Assembly: GCA_003499925.1 (NCBI GenBank)
Contig: DNRQ01000049.1
Location: 4,939-12,113 of the forward strand
Direction of reading: 5' to 3'
Length of the DNA stretch: 7,175 nt
From: Geobacter sp.
GTDB taxonomy: Bacteria; Desulfobacterota; Desulfuromonadia; Geobacterales; Geobacteraceae
Numbering within the stretch: position 1 is the stretch's first letter; the number at the start of each line of letters is the position of its first letter. A model generated the notes under the pieces. The model did no database searches. It saw only the letters and a program-made list of their open reading frames with translations, and was not told where the DNA came from. Below, one piece after another: positions 1 to 5,453 of the stretch. The translations under genes were made by a program, and so were the position numbers.

Positions 1-13
1 CGGAAGATTAGCA

Positions 14-895
14 CTAATCAGGTTTCTCTTTGTATTTCGGACTGGGCCAGTAATCGAAGAAGTTGTACCACTGGTCGGGGTACGACCTGATGTAGCGTTC
101 GAAGACCCGCAGTATCCGGCCGGTCCCCTCAACGATGACCTGCTCGCGCTCGCCGCGCCGGTCCCGGAAGAAGATCGGCTCCTCCATGATGGCGGCGTAC
201 CGCTCCCCCTCGAGAGGGACGAAGACCGGGATGACCGGAGCGCCGCTTGCCAAAGCCAGGTAGGCGGCCCCAAGCGGTATCGGCGTCGGCCTCCCGAAGA
301 AATCCAGCGTCCTGGTGTGGGAGGAGCCGTCCCGGTCCCCCAGGATCGCCAGCACCTCGTTTCGGTTCAGCGCGCTCACCGCCTCGATGATGGCAAACGG
401 GGAGGTCGCCTCCCGGTCGACGTAGATGAAATTGATCCCCCTCTCGCGCCGGACGGTTTCGCGCTGCAGGTTCACCTTCTCATCCGGCTCGCGGTAGGTC
501 AGGACGTTCATCCGGTAACCCTTCTCGGCGAGCCCCAGCCCCCCGAGCTCCCAGTTCCCCAGGTGGATCGAAATCAGGATGGCGCCGTGGCCGGCAGCCA
601 GCGCATCGTCAAGAGGCTTTTCCGTGGTCCAGCGTCCGATCAGGCCGAGCAGGCGCGGGCCGGGGAGCCTCGTCATCAGCATGATGTCGCACCAGTTGCG
701 GCTGAACTTGTAGAAGGCGCCCAGGACAAGCCGCTCCACCTGCTCGGATCCGGTGACCGCACGCAGGTTTTTCCTCAGGTTCCGGCGCACCCCCGGCAAA
801 ACCAGGTAAAAGAGCCCTCCCCAGAAAAAGGCGAAGGGGGGATGCAGAAAACGCGGCACCAGGATGGTCAGAAGCTTGATGAAAAACAGATTCAT
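14..895 (-). CDS. LpxL/HtrB-type lysophospholipid (lipid A-like) acyltransferase, 293 aa
   Basis: The protein belongs to the membrane-associated LpxL/HtrB acyltransferase family, which moves a fatty acyl chain from acyl-ACP or acyl-CoA to a lipid acceptor at the inner face of the inner membrane. Seen directly: a hydrophobic N-terminal anchor (about residues 1-35), the catalytic H(X)4E motif HLGNWE (H111, E116), a GDRDGS segment (186-191), the family-typical FFGRPTPIPLGAAYLAL block (199-215) followed by GAPVIPVFV, and the C-terminal PDQWYNFFDYW (273-283). About 293 aa is normal for the family. I start at the ATG at 895. The frame stays open to an ATG at 1087, but those extra 64 residues translate an intergenic repeat (PPLKKGGRGGFK-like) and are not expected to be protein. 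No clear Shine-Dalgarno precedes 895, so a nearby TTG cannot be excluded. The stop TAG is at 14-16. The gene lies 243 bp downstream of the radical SAM gene. The acceptor (lipid A, glycolipid or lysophospholipid) cannot be told from sequence. Confidence 0.9.
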   Translation of the reverse strand: MNLFFIKLLTILVPRFLHPPFAFFWGGLFYLVLPGVRRNLRKNLRAVTGSEQVERLVLGAFYKFSRNWCDIMLMTRLPGPRLLGLIGRWTTEKPLDDALAAGHGAILISIHLGNWELGGLGLAEKGYRMNVLTYREPDEKVNLQRETVRRERGINFIYVDREATSPFAIIEAVSALNRNEVLAILGDRDGSSHTRTLDFFGRPTPIPLGAAYLALASGAPVIPVFVPLEGERYAAIMEEPIFFRDRRGEREQVIVEGTGRILRVFERYIRSYPDQWYNFFDYWPSPKYKEKPD

Positions 896-933
896 GTTGC
901 TGTAAAGTGCCAAGGCGTTTCTCGAATTGCAGC

Positions 934-1030
934 AAAGTCCCCCTTTGCAAAGGGGGGTTTTAGGGGGATTTCTCCCGCTGGTGCCAGCCTCCTTAAATCC
1001 CCCCCGACCCCCCTTTTTCAAAGGGGGGAG
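934..1030. repeat. GC-rich intergenic palindromic element, copy 1
   Basis: Two arms of about 36 bp face each other around a 23-bp centre. The left arm (934-971) reads AAAGTCCCCCTTTG, then AAAGGGGGG, TTTTA, GGGGGATTT. The right arm (995-1030) is nearly its reverse complement, with AAATCCCCCCCGACCCCCC then TTTTTCAAAGGGGGG. Each arm is also self-complementary (CCCCCTTTG/CAAAGGGGG). The centre contains GCTGG-TG-CCAGC, a small hairpin of its own. The same arms recur at 6998-7118. No transposase is nearby, so a non-autonomous REP/MITE-like element is the likely nature. It sits directly upstream of the acyltransferase and is read through by that gene's false N-terminal extension. Confidence 0.85.
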
Positions 1031-1058
1031 AGTTTTTAAAAAGGATTGAGTAAAGTAC

Positions 1059-1117
1059 GACACGGTTCGAGACACGGTTCGAGACACGGTTCGAGCGCGG
1101 ACCGAGACGCGATTGGA
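1059..1117. repeat. 12-bp tandem repeat, three perfect plus two degenerate units
   Basis: GACACGGTTCGA occurs three times in perfect tandem (1059-1094). It is followed by an 11-bp decayed unit GCGCGGACCGA (1095-1105) and a 12-bp unit GACGCGATTGGA (1106-1117; 9 of 12 match). The array lies between the radical SAM stop codon (1139) and the palindromic element upstream of the acyltransferase. It could be a minisatellite from replication slippage or a cluster of protein-binding sites; the sequence does not decide. Confidence 0.85.
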
Positions 1118-1138
1118 GACGTTGCTTTCCGGCCCAAA

Positions 1139-2521
1139 CTACCCCGATAGATTCCCCGAGCGCTTGTCCGGCAGCGCCGGCACCGCGAATTCCCGCTCCC
1201 AGGCAGCATCGGCAAGCTCGGCGTAGCGCTCGGCGTAGCGGTCCATCGCGCCCGAGAGCTCGGTGAAGATGTCCGCCGCCCCGTCGTGGGTGGCATAGGC
1301 CCCCTGCGAACGGAACAGCTCGCGCCCGACATCGGGGTGATCGATCAACATGCAGGGGCGTAACAGGTTGTCGTGCTCTCCCTGCCTCTCCCTGATCTTC
1401 GCGAACAGCGGCGAGCGCAGGGCCTCCCTGAGCGGCGTGCGACGGATGTTGTCCGCGGCGAAGTGGCAAAAGACGCAGGGCTCCACGTCGCCGTTGGCGT
1501 TGACATGGAAGTACTTGCGCCCCCCGGCAATACAGCCGCTGATGATCGGCCCGTCGTTCCAGAAATCGATGAAGAGCATCGGCTTGGTGGCACGGTACTC
1601 GATGGTGGTGCGGCGCATCAAATCGCGCTGCTCGGGGCTCGGCATCAGGGTGATCTTGGGATTTCTTCCGATCGGCACGTAACTGAAGAGCCACATCGCG
1701 AAGCACCCTTTCTGCACCAGCATGTCGATGAAGCTTGCGTCGGTGATGATATTGGTGTTTCTGCTGGTCTGGGTGAATGAGCTGCAAAAAGAGAGGCCGG
1801 CGTCACGCAGGAGATCCATGGCGTGCATCACCTTGTGGAAGTGCCCGGGGCCGCGCCGCTCGTCGGTTTCCTCCCGGTACCCCTCAAGGGAAAAGGAGGG
1901 CATCACGTTGCCCACCTCGATCAGCCGCTGCACCATCCGCTCGTCGATCAGCCCGCCATGCGTGAAGACCAGAAAGGCCATGTCCGAATGCTTGCGGAAG
2001 ATCTCGAAGATGTCCTGCTTGAAGAACGGTTCGCCGCCGGAAATCACGGCGAAATAGACCCCCATCTCCTTCATCTGCACGAGAACCGAATCGATCTCCT
2101 CCAGGGAGAGTTCCAGCGTTTTCTGGTAGTCGCCGGCGTAACAGCCGTAGCAGTCGAGGTTGCACTTCATGGTCGGACTGATGACGACCGTAGAGGGAGG
2201 ATAATAACCCTCCCGCTCCTGCCAGATCTTTCTCTTGTTGGTGCCGGAGAGCAGGTGATTTACCAAGAGGTTGGTGATCCATTTGTCGCGCTGGTTCGGG
2301 TGCAGGTCGCGCAGGATGCGGCGCGGAAACTCGATGCCTGGATGGTTGTCGCGTATCAGGCCGCGGATCCAGCGGATACGCTCCTTGTAGTATTCCTTCT
2401 TGGGGATGAGTTCCATCAGACGGGTCATGCGGGCAAGGTTCTCATTGGACGAATTGGTCGCCAGGGAGAGAAGCATGGAGACGATTTTATCGCGGGAATA
2501 TTTTTTCAGACCGTAAAGCAT
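1139..2521 (-). CDS. Radical SAM protein with SPASM/twitch-like C-terminal cysteines, 460 aa, chemistry unassigned
   Basis: This is a radical SAM enzyme: it should bind a [4Fe-4S] cluster and cleave S-adenosylmethionine to start radical chemistry in the cytoplasm. Seen directly: a helical N-terminal region (1-105) without cysteines, the cluster motif CNLDCYGC (C120, C124, C127; CX3CX2C), the SAM-binding SGGEP (161-165), and a C-terminal segment with C330, C349, C352 and C390 around FHVNANGDVEPCVFCHF. These four cysteines suggest one auxiliary Fe-S cluster, as in SPASM/twitch proteins. The protein resembles a widespread family usually annotated only as 'radical SAM protein'; I know no proven reaction for it. 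It is not HpnH-like. The ATG at 2521 is preceded by GGGGAG with an 11-nt spacer; the stop TAG is at 1139-1141. It lies about 310 bp downstream of the glycosyltransferase, with a probable promoter of its own. A role in modifying the product of the neighbouring lipid/glycan enzymes is inferred from position only. Confidence 0.9.
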   Translation of the reverse strand: MLYGLKKYSRDKIVSMLLSLATNSSNENLARMTRLMELIPKKEYYKERIRWIRGLIRDNHPGIEFPRRILRDLHPNQRDKWITNLLVNHLLSGTNKRKIWQEREGYYPPSTVVISPTMKCNLDCYGCYAGDYQKTLELSLEEIDSVLVQMKEMGVYFAVISGGEPFFKQDIFEIFRKHSDMAFLVFTHGGLIDERMVQRLIEVGNVMPSFSLEGYREETDERRGPGHFHKVMHAMDLLRDAGLSFCSSFTQTSRNTNIITDASFIDMLVQKGCFAMWLFSYVPIGRNPKITLMPSPEQRDLMRRTTIEYRATKPMLFIDFWNDGPIISGCIAGGRKYFHVNANGDVEPCVFCHFAADNIRRTPLREALRSPLFAKIRERQGEHDNLLRPCMLIDHPDVGRELFRSQGAYATHDGAADIFTELSGAMDRYAERYAELADAAWEREFAVPALPDKRSGNLSG

Positions 2522-2565
2522 AGAATCACATTCTCCCCACTGTCATTGAAGTTGCGCTGCCTCAT

Positions 2566-2590
2566 AAAAACAGGGTCTGAAGACGACCTG
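2566..2590 (-). terminator. Terminator- or attenuator-like hairpin in the radical SAM leader
   Basis: Read on the minus strand: CAGG, a TC bulge, GTC, loop TTCA, GAC, CCTG, then TTTTT. That is a 7-bp stem with a 2-nt bulge followed directly by five Ts. It lies 44 bp upstream of the radical SAM start codon and downstream of the candidate promoter at 2689-2717. If real it would attenuate that gene rather than end an operon. The stem is short and bulged, so confidence is low. Confidence 0.3.
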
Positions 2591-2684
2591 TGGGCTTCCA
2601 AGTTCTGGATCACCCCTCAGTTCTGTCAATTGAGCATCTTTTATGACTTGCTGGTGGACTACTGAGCCAAGGCAATGAGAGTGT

Positions 2685-2700
2685 GTTAACTATACTTAAC
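2685..2700. promoter_or_regulatory. Operator-like palindrome GTTAA-N6-TTAAC
   Basis: The plus strand reads GTTAACTATACTTAAC. It is symmetric at 14 of 16 positions, and it covers the -10 box of the candidate radical SAM promoter. An AT-rich palindrome on a -10 box is a usual place for a repressor to bind. No regulator gene is in the window. Confidence 0.35.
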
Positions 2701-2717
2701 AAATGTGCCAGGTGCAA
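2689..2717 (-). promoter_or_regulatory. Candidate sigma-70 promoter for the radical SAM gene
   Basis: On the minus strand, TTGCAC (2712-2717; only the TTG core matches) is followed by a 17-bp spacer and TATAGT (2689-2694; 5 of 6 match to TATAAT). Transcription would start near 2682, giving a leader of about 160 nt before the ATG at 2521. It lies just downstream of a terminator-like hairpin (2731-2758), which fits a transcription-unit boundary. The weak -35 box keeps confidence moderate. Confidence 0.4.
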
Positions 2718-2836
2718 CCTTGATTTAGAGAAAAACAGTGCCGCATTTTTTGGCAGTGAGCCTTGGAGTTGCTGAACTTCCCCTTGATCCGGATAGAGCT
2801 CCGGCAGGCACTGCAGATAGCTGCTCCCGTTTTCAT
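2696..2836 (-). pseudogene. Small zinc-ribbon reading frame with an apparent one-base frame break
   Basis: The ATG at 2836 overlaps the glycosyltransferase stop as ATGA, so translation could be coupled. The frame as it stands encodes 46 residues and ends at TAA 2696-2698. Its first 30 residues look like a zinc ribbon: ICSAC (C8, C11), then IRIKGKF, then C28-Q-K. The frame then crosses an A6 run (2746-2751) and loses the expected fourth cysteine, reading CQKMRHCF. Dropping one A gives CQKCGTVFL followed at once by TAA (2725-2727). That would be a 36-residue protein with CXXC-X16-CXXCG, the pattern of MJ0042-type zinc ribbons. The break may be a real mutation, a homopolymer sequencing error, or a slippage site. 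The Shine-Dalgarno is poor. Role unknown; a metal-binding or regulatory small protein co-expressed with the glycosyltransferase is a guess. Confidence 0.45.
2731..2758 (-). terminator. Candidate intrinsic terminator after the glycosyltransferase
   Basis: On the minus strand CACTGCC, a 9-nt loop AAAAAATGC, GGCACTG, then TTTTT. Six of seven pairs form, with one C-C mismatch. It would end the deacetylase-glycosyltransferase transcript just before the radical SAM promoter. It overlaps the 3' end of the small zinc-ribbon frame, so translation of that frame would compete with hairpin formation. Confidence 0.35.
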
Positions 2837-3525
2837 CGGGCATCCCGCTGACACGGCTCGCCCCACATGTAGCGCAGGAAGGTCATGCAGATGTTCCAAG
2901 TGTCGCGAACGGGGCGGTAATGACTTGTGGAGCGTCCATCTGCTATCCGTGCCGCTATCGGCAGAGAGCCTATGACGAATCCGCCGCGCCAAGCCTTCAG
3001 AAGAACTTCCATCTCCATGTTGTAGCCGTCGGTTTCCAGTTTCACCTGCCGCAGCAGCGCGGCCGAATAATACCGGAAACCGGACTGGCTGTCGCTGATC
3101 AGCAAGCCGGTGCGCTTTCTCATGCACCAGACGCCGAACCGGTTCCAGGAGCTGCGCAGCCCCGCCATCTCCTGGAACTGGGTATAGCGAGAGGCGATCA
3201 CGATATCGATCGCCCCGGCACGGGCGGTCTCGGCGAGAAGCGAGACGGCGGCTACCTCATGCTGGCCGTCGGCATCGAGCGTCACCACCCCGGTGAACCC
3301 GTTTGCCAGCGCCCACTCGAACCCGGTTCGCAACGCCGCGCCTTTACCGCGGTTTTCCGGGTGGCTGATCAGCGTAAGCGGCAGTTCCCTGACGCTCTGC
3401 GCCGTCAGGTCCGAGGAGCCGTCATCGACGACCAGCAGCGGCAAACCGGTCTCAACTGCTTCCCGGGCCACGCCGGAAATCGTTTTTTCCGCATTGAACG
3501 CCGGTATGATTATGCAGATTGCCAC
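2833..3525 (-). CDS. Family 2 glycosyltransferase, DPM1/polyprenyl-phosphate type, 230 aa
   Basis: This is a GT-A fold glycosyltransferase of family 2 that would transfer a sugar from a nucleotide donor, probably to polyprenyl phosphate, at the cytoplasmic face of the membrane. Seen directly: the start IIIPAFN (5-11), nucleotide-binding VVDDGSSD (32-39), NRGKGAALRTGF (58-69), the metal-binding DADGQ (D84, D86), SDSQSGFR (144-151) and EMEVLLKA (171-178). These are typical of the dolichyl/undecaprenyl-phosphate sugar synthase branch. There is no C-terminal membrane segment, unlike ArnC. The start is GTG at 3525, with AAAGGAG 11 nt upstream inside the deacetylase gene. The gene overlaps the deacetylase end by 16 bp, which points to one operon and coupled translation. 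Its stop TGA (2833-2835) overlaps the ATG of a small zinc-ribbon frame. The donor sugar is not readable from sequence; a sugar whose N-acyl group the neighbouring deacetylase removes is the simplest guess. Confidence 0.9.
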   Translation of the reverse strand: MAICIIIPAFNAEKTISGVAREAVETGLPLLVVDDGSSDLTAQSVRELPLTLISHPENRGKGAALRTGFEWALANGFTGVVTLDADGQHEVAAVSLLAETARAGAIDIVIASRYTQFQEMAGLRSSWNRFGVWCMRKRTGLLISDSQSGFRYYSAALLRQVKLETDGYNMEMEVLLKAWRGGFVIGSLPIAARIADGRSTSHYRPVRDTWNICMTFLRYMWGEPCQRDAR

Positions 3526-4331
3526 GCGATCGCTAGCTCCTTTAGCGTTTGAAAACGGAATCGGCCCAACAGATCCCTGAGGCGCCCCGAGGCGTCACTC
3601 CTTGGTCCGTAGCTTACAAACGACTGCAGGGGTGAAAGCGGCAGTCTCGGCCCGAAAGGCTCCATCTCACGCGGGTGCAGGTAGAGCACGGCCGGCGCCC
3701 CGGCTTGGTTTAGCCTCTGCACGGTCCGGCGGATCAGCGACAGCGGAAAAAACCTGAAGCCCCATCCCCCGCCGGTGGGGAGGTTGCCGATCGGAGACGG
3801 TGTCACCATGGGCGGCAGTTCGAGAACGGAGCCGGCGCCGGTCCGGATCGGAAACGGTGCGCGCGGACCGCGTCGGTTGCCGACAATGGGAAGCGGGTTG
3901 TAGCTTGAGTCGTACAGGCATCCCTCCTGCTGCAGGATCTCCATGGCCCACGGGGTCTTCGGCCCCAGGGACCACTGGGGCGCCCGGAACCCGGCCGGGA
4001 GGGTGCCGGACTGGTCGGCGATCACCCCGGCGGTGCGGCGCAGCTCGTCGCGAAACGCCACCGGGCCGAGCTGCGGCACCAGCGTGTGCGAATAGCCGTG
4101 GGAGGATATCTCGTGCCCTGCGGCAGCGATGATCGGGATGAGCGAGGGGTCCTGCCTGGCGACAGAGCCGAGCACGAAAAAGGTGGCGTGGACGCCGCAT
4201 TGATCGAGGAGCTCCAGGATCAGCTCCGTGTTCTGGCGCACGCGCCTTTGTTCCGCCGGAACCAAGGGTTGCCCGAGCGCACAGCAGCCGTGATACCAGT
4301 CCTCCAGATCGATGGTCAAGGCGTTATGCAC
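3510..4331 (-). CDS. Polysaccharide deacetylase (NodB fold, exosortase-locus-type family), 273 aa
   Basis: The protein is a NodB-homology carbohydrate esterase that removes N-acyl groups from sugars with a divalent metal. Seen directly: the first motif TIDLEDWYH (D8, E10, D11), ATFFVLG (49-55), GHEISSHGYSH (72-82, with metal-ligand histidines H78 and H82), GFRAPQW (114-120), YDSS (140-143), and the final catalytic-histidine block LYLHPREM (H219). The DLEDWYH start, GFRAP and the YDSS spacing match the family found in exosortase/PEP-CTERM exopolysaccharide loci (TIGR03006-like); no exosortase is in this window. There is no signal peptide, so it should act in the cytoplasm. The start is GTG at 4331, with a strong GGAGGT at 4342-4347 and a 10-nt spacer. 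The 3' end overlaps the glycosyltransferase by 16 bp. Such pairing recalls ArnC/ArnD and FlmF2/NaxD, where the hydrolase trims a polyprenyl-phosphate sugar. Polysaccharide deacetylation is the alternative. Confidence 0.92.
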   Translation of the reverse strand: MHNALTIDLEDWYHGCCALGQPLVPAEQRRVRQNTELILELLDQCGVHATFFVLGSVARQDPSLIPIIAAAGHEISSHGYSHTLVPQLGPVAFRDELRRTAGVIADQSGTLPAGFRAPQWSLGPKTPWAMEILQQEGCLYDSSYNPLPIVGNRRGPRAPFPIRTGAGSVLELPPMVTPSPIGNLPTGGGWGFRFFPLSLIRRTVQRLNQAGAPAVLYLHPREMEPFGPRLPLSPLQSFVSYGPRSDASGRLRDLLGRFRFQTLKELAIAWQSA

Positions 4332-4420
4332 CGTAAAAGGTACCTCCAGTCATTCCTGAGCGGCCCGCCACCCCGCTCCCCGGAGCTGGTCGGAGAAGAA
4401 GAACCGGCCTGGCGACAAAC

Positions 4421-4466
4421 TCCCCCTCCCAGCCTCCCCCCGGAGGGGGGAGGCTGGGAGGGGGGA
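4421..4466. repeat. Perfect GC-rich palindrome, 20-bp stem
   Basis: CCCCCTCCCAGCCTCCCCC (4422-4440) is matched exactly by its reverse complement (4446-4464). The C-G pair 4441/4445 extends the stem to 20 bp around a GGA loop. It lies in the 218-bp gap between the methyltransferase stop and the deacetylase start. There is no T-run after it on the minus strand, so it is not a standard terminator, though it could slow polymerase or stabilise RNA ends. It is probably a repeat of the REP class, distinct from copies 1 and 2 of the other element. Confidence 0.8.
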
Positions 4467-4500
4467 AGACCGCGGCTTCTCTGAAGGAACCGGCCGGGTT

Positions 4501-4534
4501 CCCCCTCCCTAACCCTCCCCCTCCGGGGGAGGGG
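4501..4534. repeat. Smaller GC-rich hairpin repeat
   Basis: CCCTCCCC (4513-4520), loop CTCCG, GGGGAGGG-type arm (4526-4533). It resembles the neighbouring larger palindrome in composition (CCCCCTCCCTAACCCTCCCC beside it) and may be a degenerate member of the same repeat. It starts 16 bp past the methyltransferase stop codon. Confidence 0.6.
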
Positions 4535-4549
4535 ACATTAGGAAAAGCG

Positions 4550-5317
4550 TCAACAGAGCGGGAGCCGGCTGCCTTTGCCGCGCCGGCAGACCAGCACGAT
4601 CTCGCCCGCCTTTCCTGTCTCGATCAATCCGGCACGAAAGTTCAGGCGCCTCTGGAATAAAAGGCGGACCGGCAGGAAGAACCAGTTGTACCAAAAGAGC
4701 GCGCCTGAGCGCCGGTGGGTTAGCAGCCAGATGCCCAGGGCGAGCAGACGGGGGTTTGCCGGCTGCATGCCGAAAACCGCGCTCTGCTCCAGCACAAGCC
4801 TATGCCTTTGCAGGGTAGCCGTCAGATCGACGGGTTCATAGCGGCGCACGTGACCGACGAAGTCATCGAACGCGCTCCAGAGGGCCGCATGCAAGGGGAC
4901 CGAGAGGATCAGGATTCCCTCCTGCTTCAGCACCCGGCTCAGTTCGCTGAACGCCCGCAGGTCGTCCTCGACATGCTCGATGACGTCGAAGGCGCAGACG
5001 AGATCGAAACTGCTGTCCTCGAAAGGGAGCGCGGTCGCCTCCCCCTGCTGGGCCACTGCGCCGCTGGCGTTCAGCCTCCGGATGACAGGTGGGCTGATGT
5101 CGACAAAGTGCGTGCCGGCGATGGGCAACCTGGGCCTGAGGCCCGGGCCGATTTCCAGCCGCGCCGCACTCACCGGGAGCAGGCCCGCAATAAGCGGCCA
5201 GGTATTGAAACGCTCCGGTTGTGCCAGGCGGGTCTGCGACCAAAGCGCGTTGTAAAAGCGGCGGTTGGCGAGTAAGGCGTCGCCTCCTCCCGCTGTCGTT
5301 TGTCTGTCTCCAGGCAT
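4550..5317 (-). CDS. Class I SAM-dependent methyltransferase (Methyltransf_11-like), 255 aa
   Basis: This is a Rossmann-fold methyltransferase that uses S-adenosylmethionine. Numbering from the ATG at 5317: motif I LEIGPG (54-59), an acidic residue at the end of the second strand in FVDIS (D73), motif ALPFEDSSFDLV (96-107), then DVIEHVED (111-118) and RVLKQEGILILSVP. A GHVRRYEP block follows (155-162), and a hydrophobic stretch (about 191-221) could let it touch membrane. The acceptor is unknown; the family includes sugar, quinone and lipid methylases. The frame is open to a GTG at 5371, but AGAGGT lies 9 nt before the ATG at 5317 and nothing like it precedes the GTG, so I chose the ATG. A promoter candidate lies just upstream. 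The deacetylase begins 218 bp beyond its stop across two GC hairpins, so shared transcription is possible but not certain. A role in tailoring the neighbouring glycan is inferred from position. Confidence 0.88.
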   Translation of the reverse strand: MPGDRQTTAGGGDALLANRRFYNALWSQTRLAQPERFNTWPLIAGLLPVSAARLEIGPGLRPRLPIAGTHFVDISPPVIRRLNASGAVAQQGEATALPFEDSSFDLVCAFDVIEHVEDDLRAFSELSRVLKQEGILILSVPLHAALWSAFDDFVGHVRRYEPVDLTATLQRHRLVLEQSAVFGMQPANPRLLALGIWLLTHRRSGALFWYNWFFLPVRLLFQRRLNFRAGLIETGKAGEIVLVCRRGKGSRLPLC

Positions 5318-5372
5318 GTAGCTTGGACCTCTTTGAGTGTCGAGGGATCGGTTCCGGGAGTTCAAAGACACA

Positions 5373-5400
5373 ATGATAGCAGCTAAATGAATTTTGACAG
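5373..5400 (-). promoter_or_regulatory. Candidate sigma-70 promoter for the methyltransferase
   Basis: On the minus strand CTGTCA (5395-5400; 4 of 6 match to TTGACA), a 16-bp spacer and TATCAT (5373-5378; 5 of 6). Transcription would start near 5366, about 50 nt before the ATG at 5317. The stretch is clearly more AT-rich than its surroundings. Its position supports the later ATG start, because the alternative GTG at 5371 would fall at or before the transcription start. Confidence 0.4.
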
Positions 5401-5453
5401 GATGAAGCGGCAGGTTTTACCAATGAGTATGCGACAAGAAGCATGGGAGGGGA

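Noticed and set aside
934..1117. CRISPR array
   Set aside because: The 12-bp units are directly adjacent with no spacers, and the other repeats are palindromic pairs and not regularly spaced direct repeats. No cas gene is present.
2601..2629. Consensus TTGACA on the minus strand (2624-2629) as a promoter for the radical SAM gene
   Set aside because: The sequence 16-18 bp downstream (AGAACT or neighbours) is not a -10 box; TTGCAC-17-TATAGT upstream is more convincing overall.
1823..2665. Long plus-strand open frame (280 aa)
   Set aside because: It is the antisense of the radical SAM gene in GC-rich DNA; it has low-complexity composition and no family motif. The same holds for the plus-strand frames opposite the other genes.
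2696..2836. 46-residue, six-cysteine peptide next to a SPASM-like radical SAM enzyme, resembling a SCIFF-type RiPP precursor
   Set aside because: The first half reads as a zinc ribbon, and the last three cysteines lie after the probable frame break. There is no leader-like N-terminus, and the radical SAM protein has no visible precursor-binding domain.
2610..2843. 77-residue frame in the gap after the glycosyltransferase
   Set aside because: It has no recognisable motif, overlaps the better-supported zinc-ribbon frame, and runs through the promoter and palindrome region.
5318..5371. GTG start at 5371 for the methyltransferase (18 extra residues)
   Set aside because: No Shine-Dalgarno precedes it, the added residues carry no family feature, and the candidate promoter would start transcription at about that point. 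The ATG at 5317 has AGAGGT at proper spacing.
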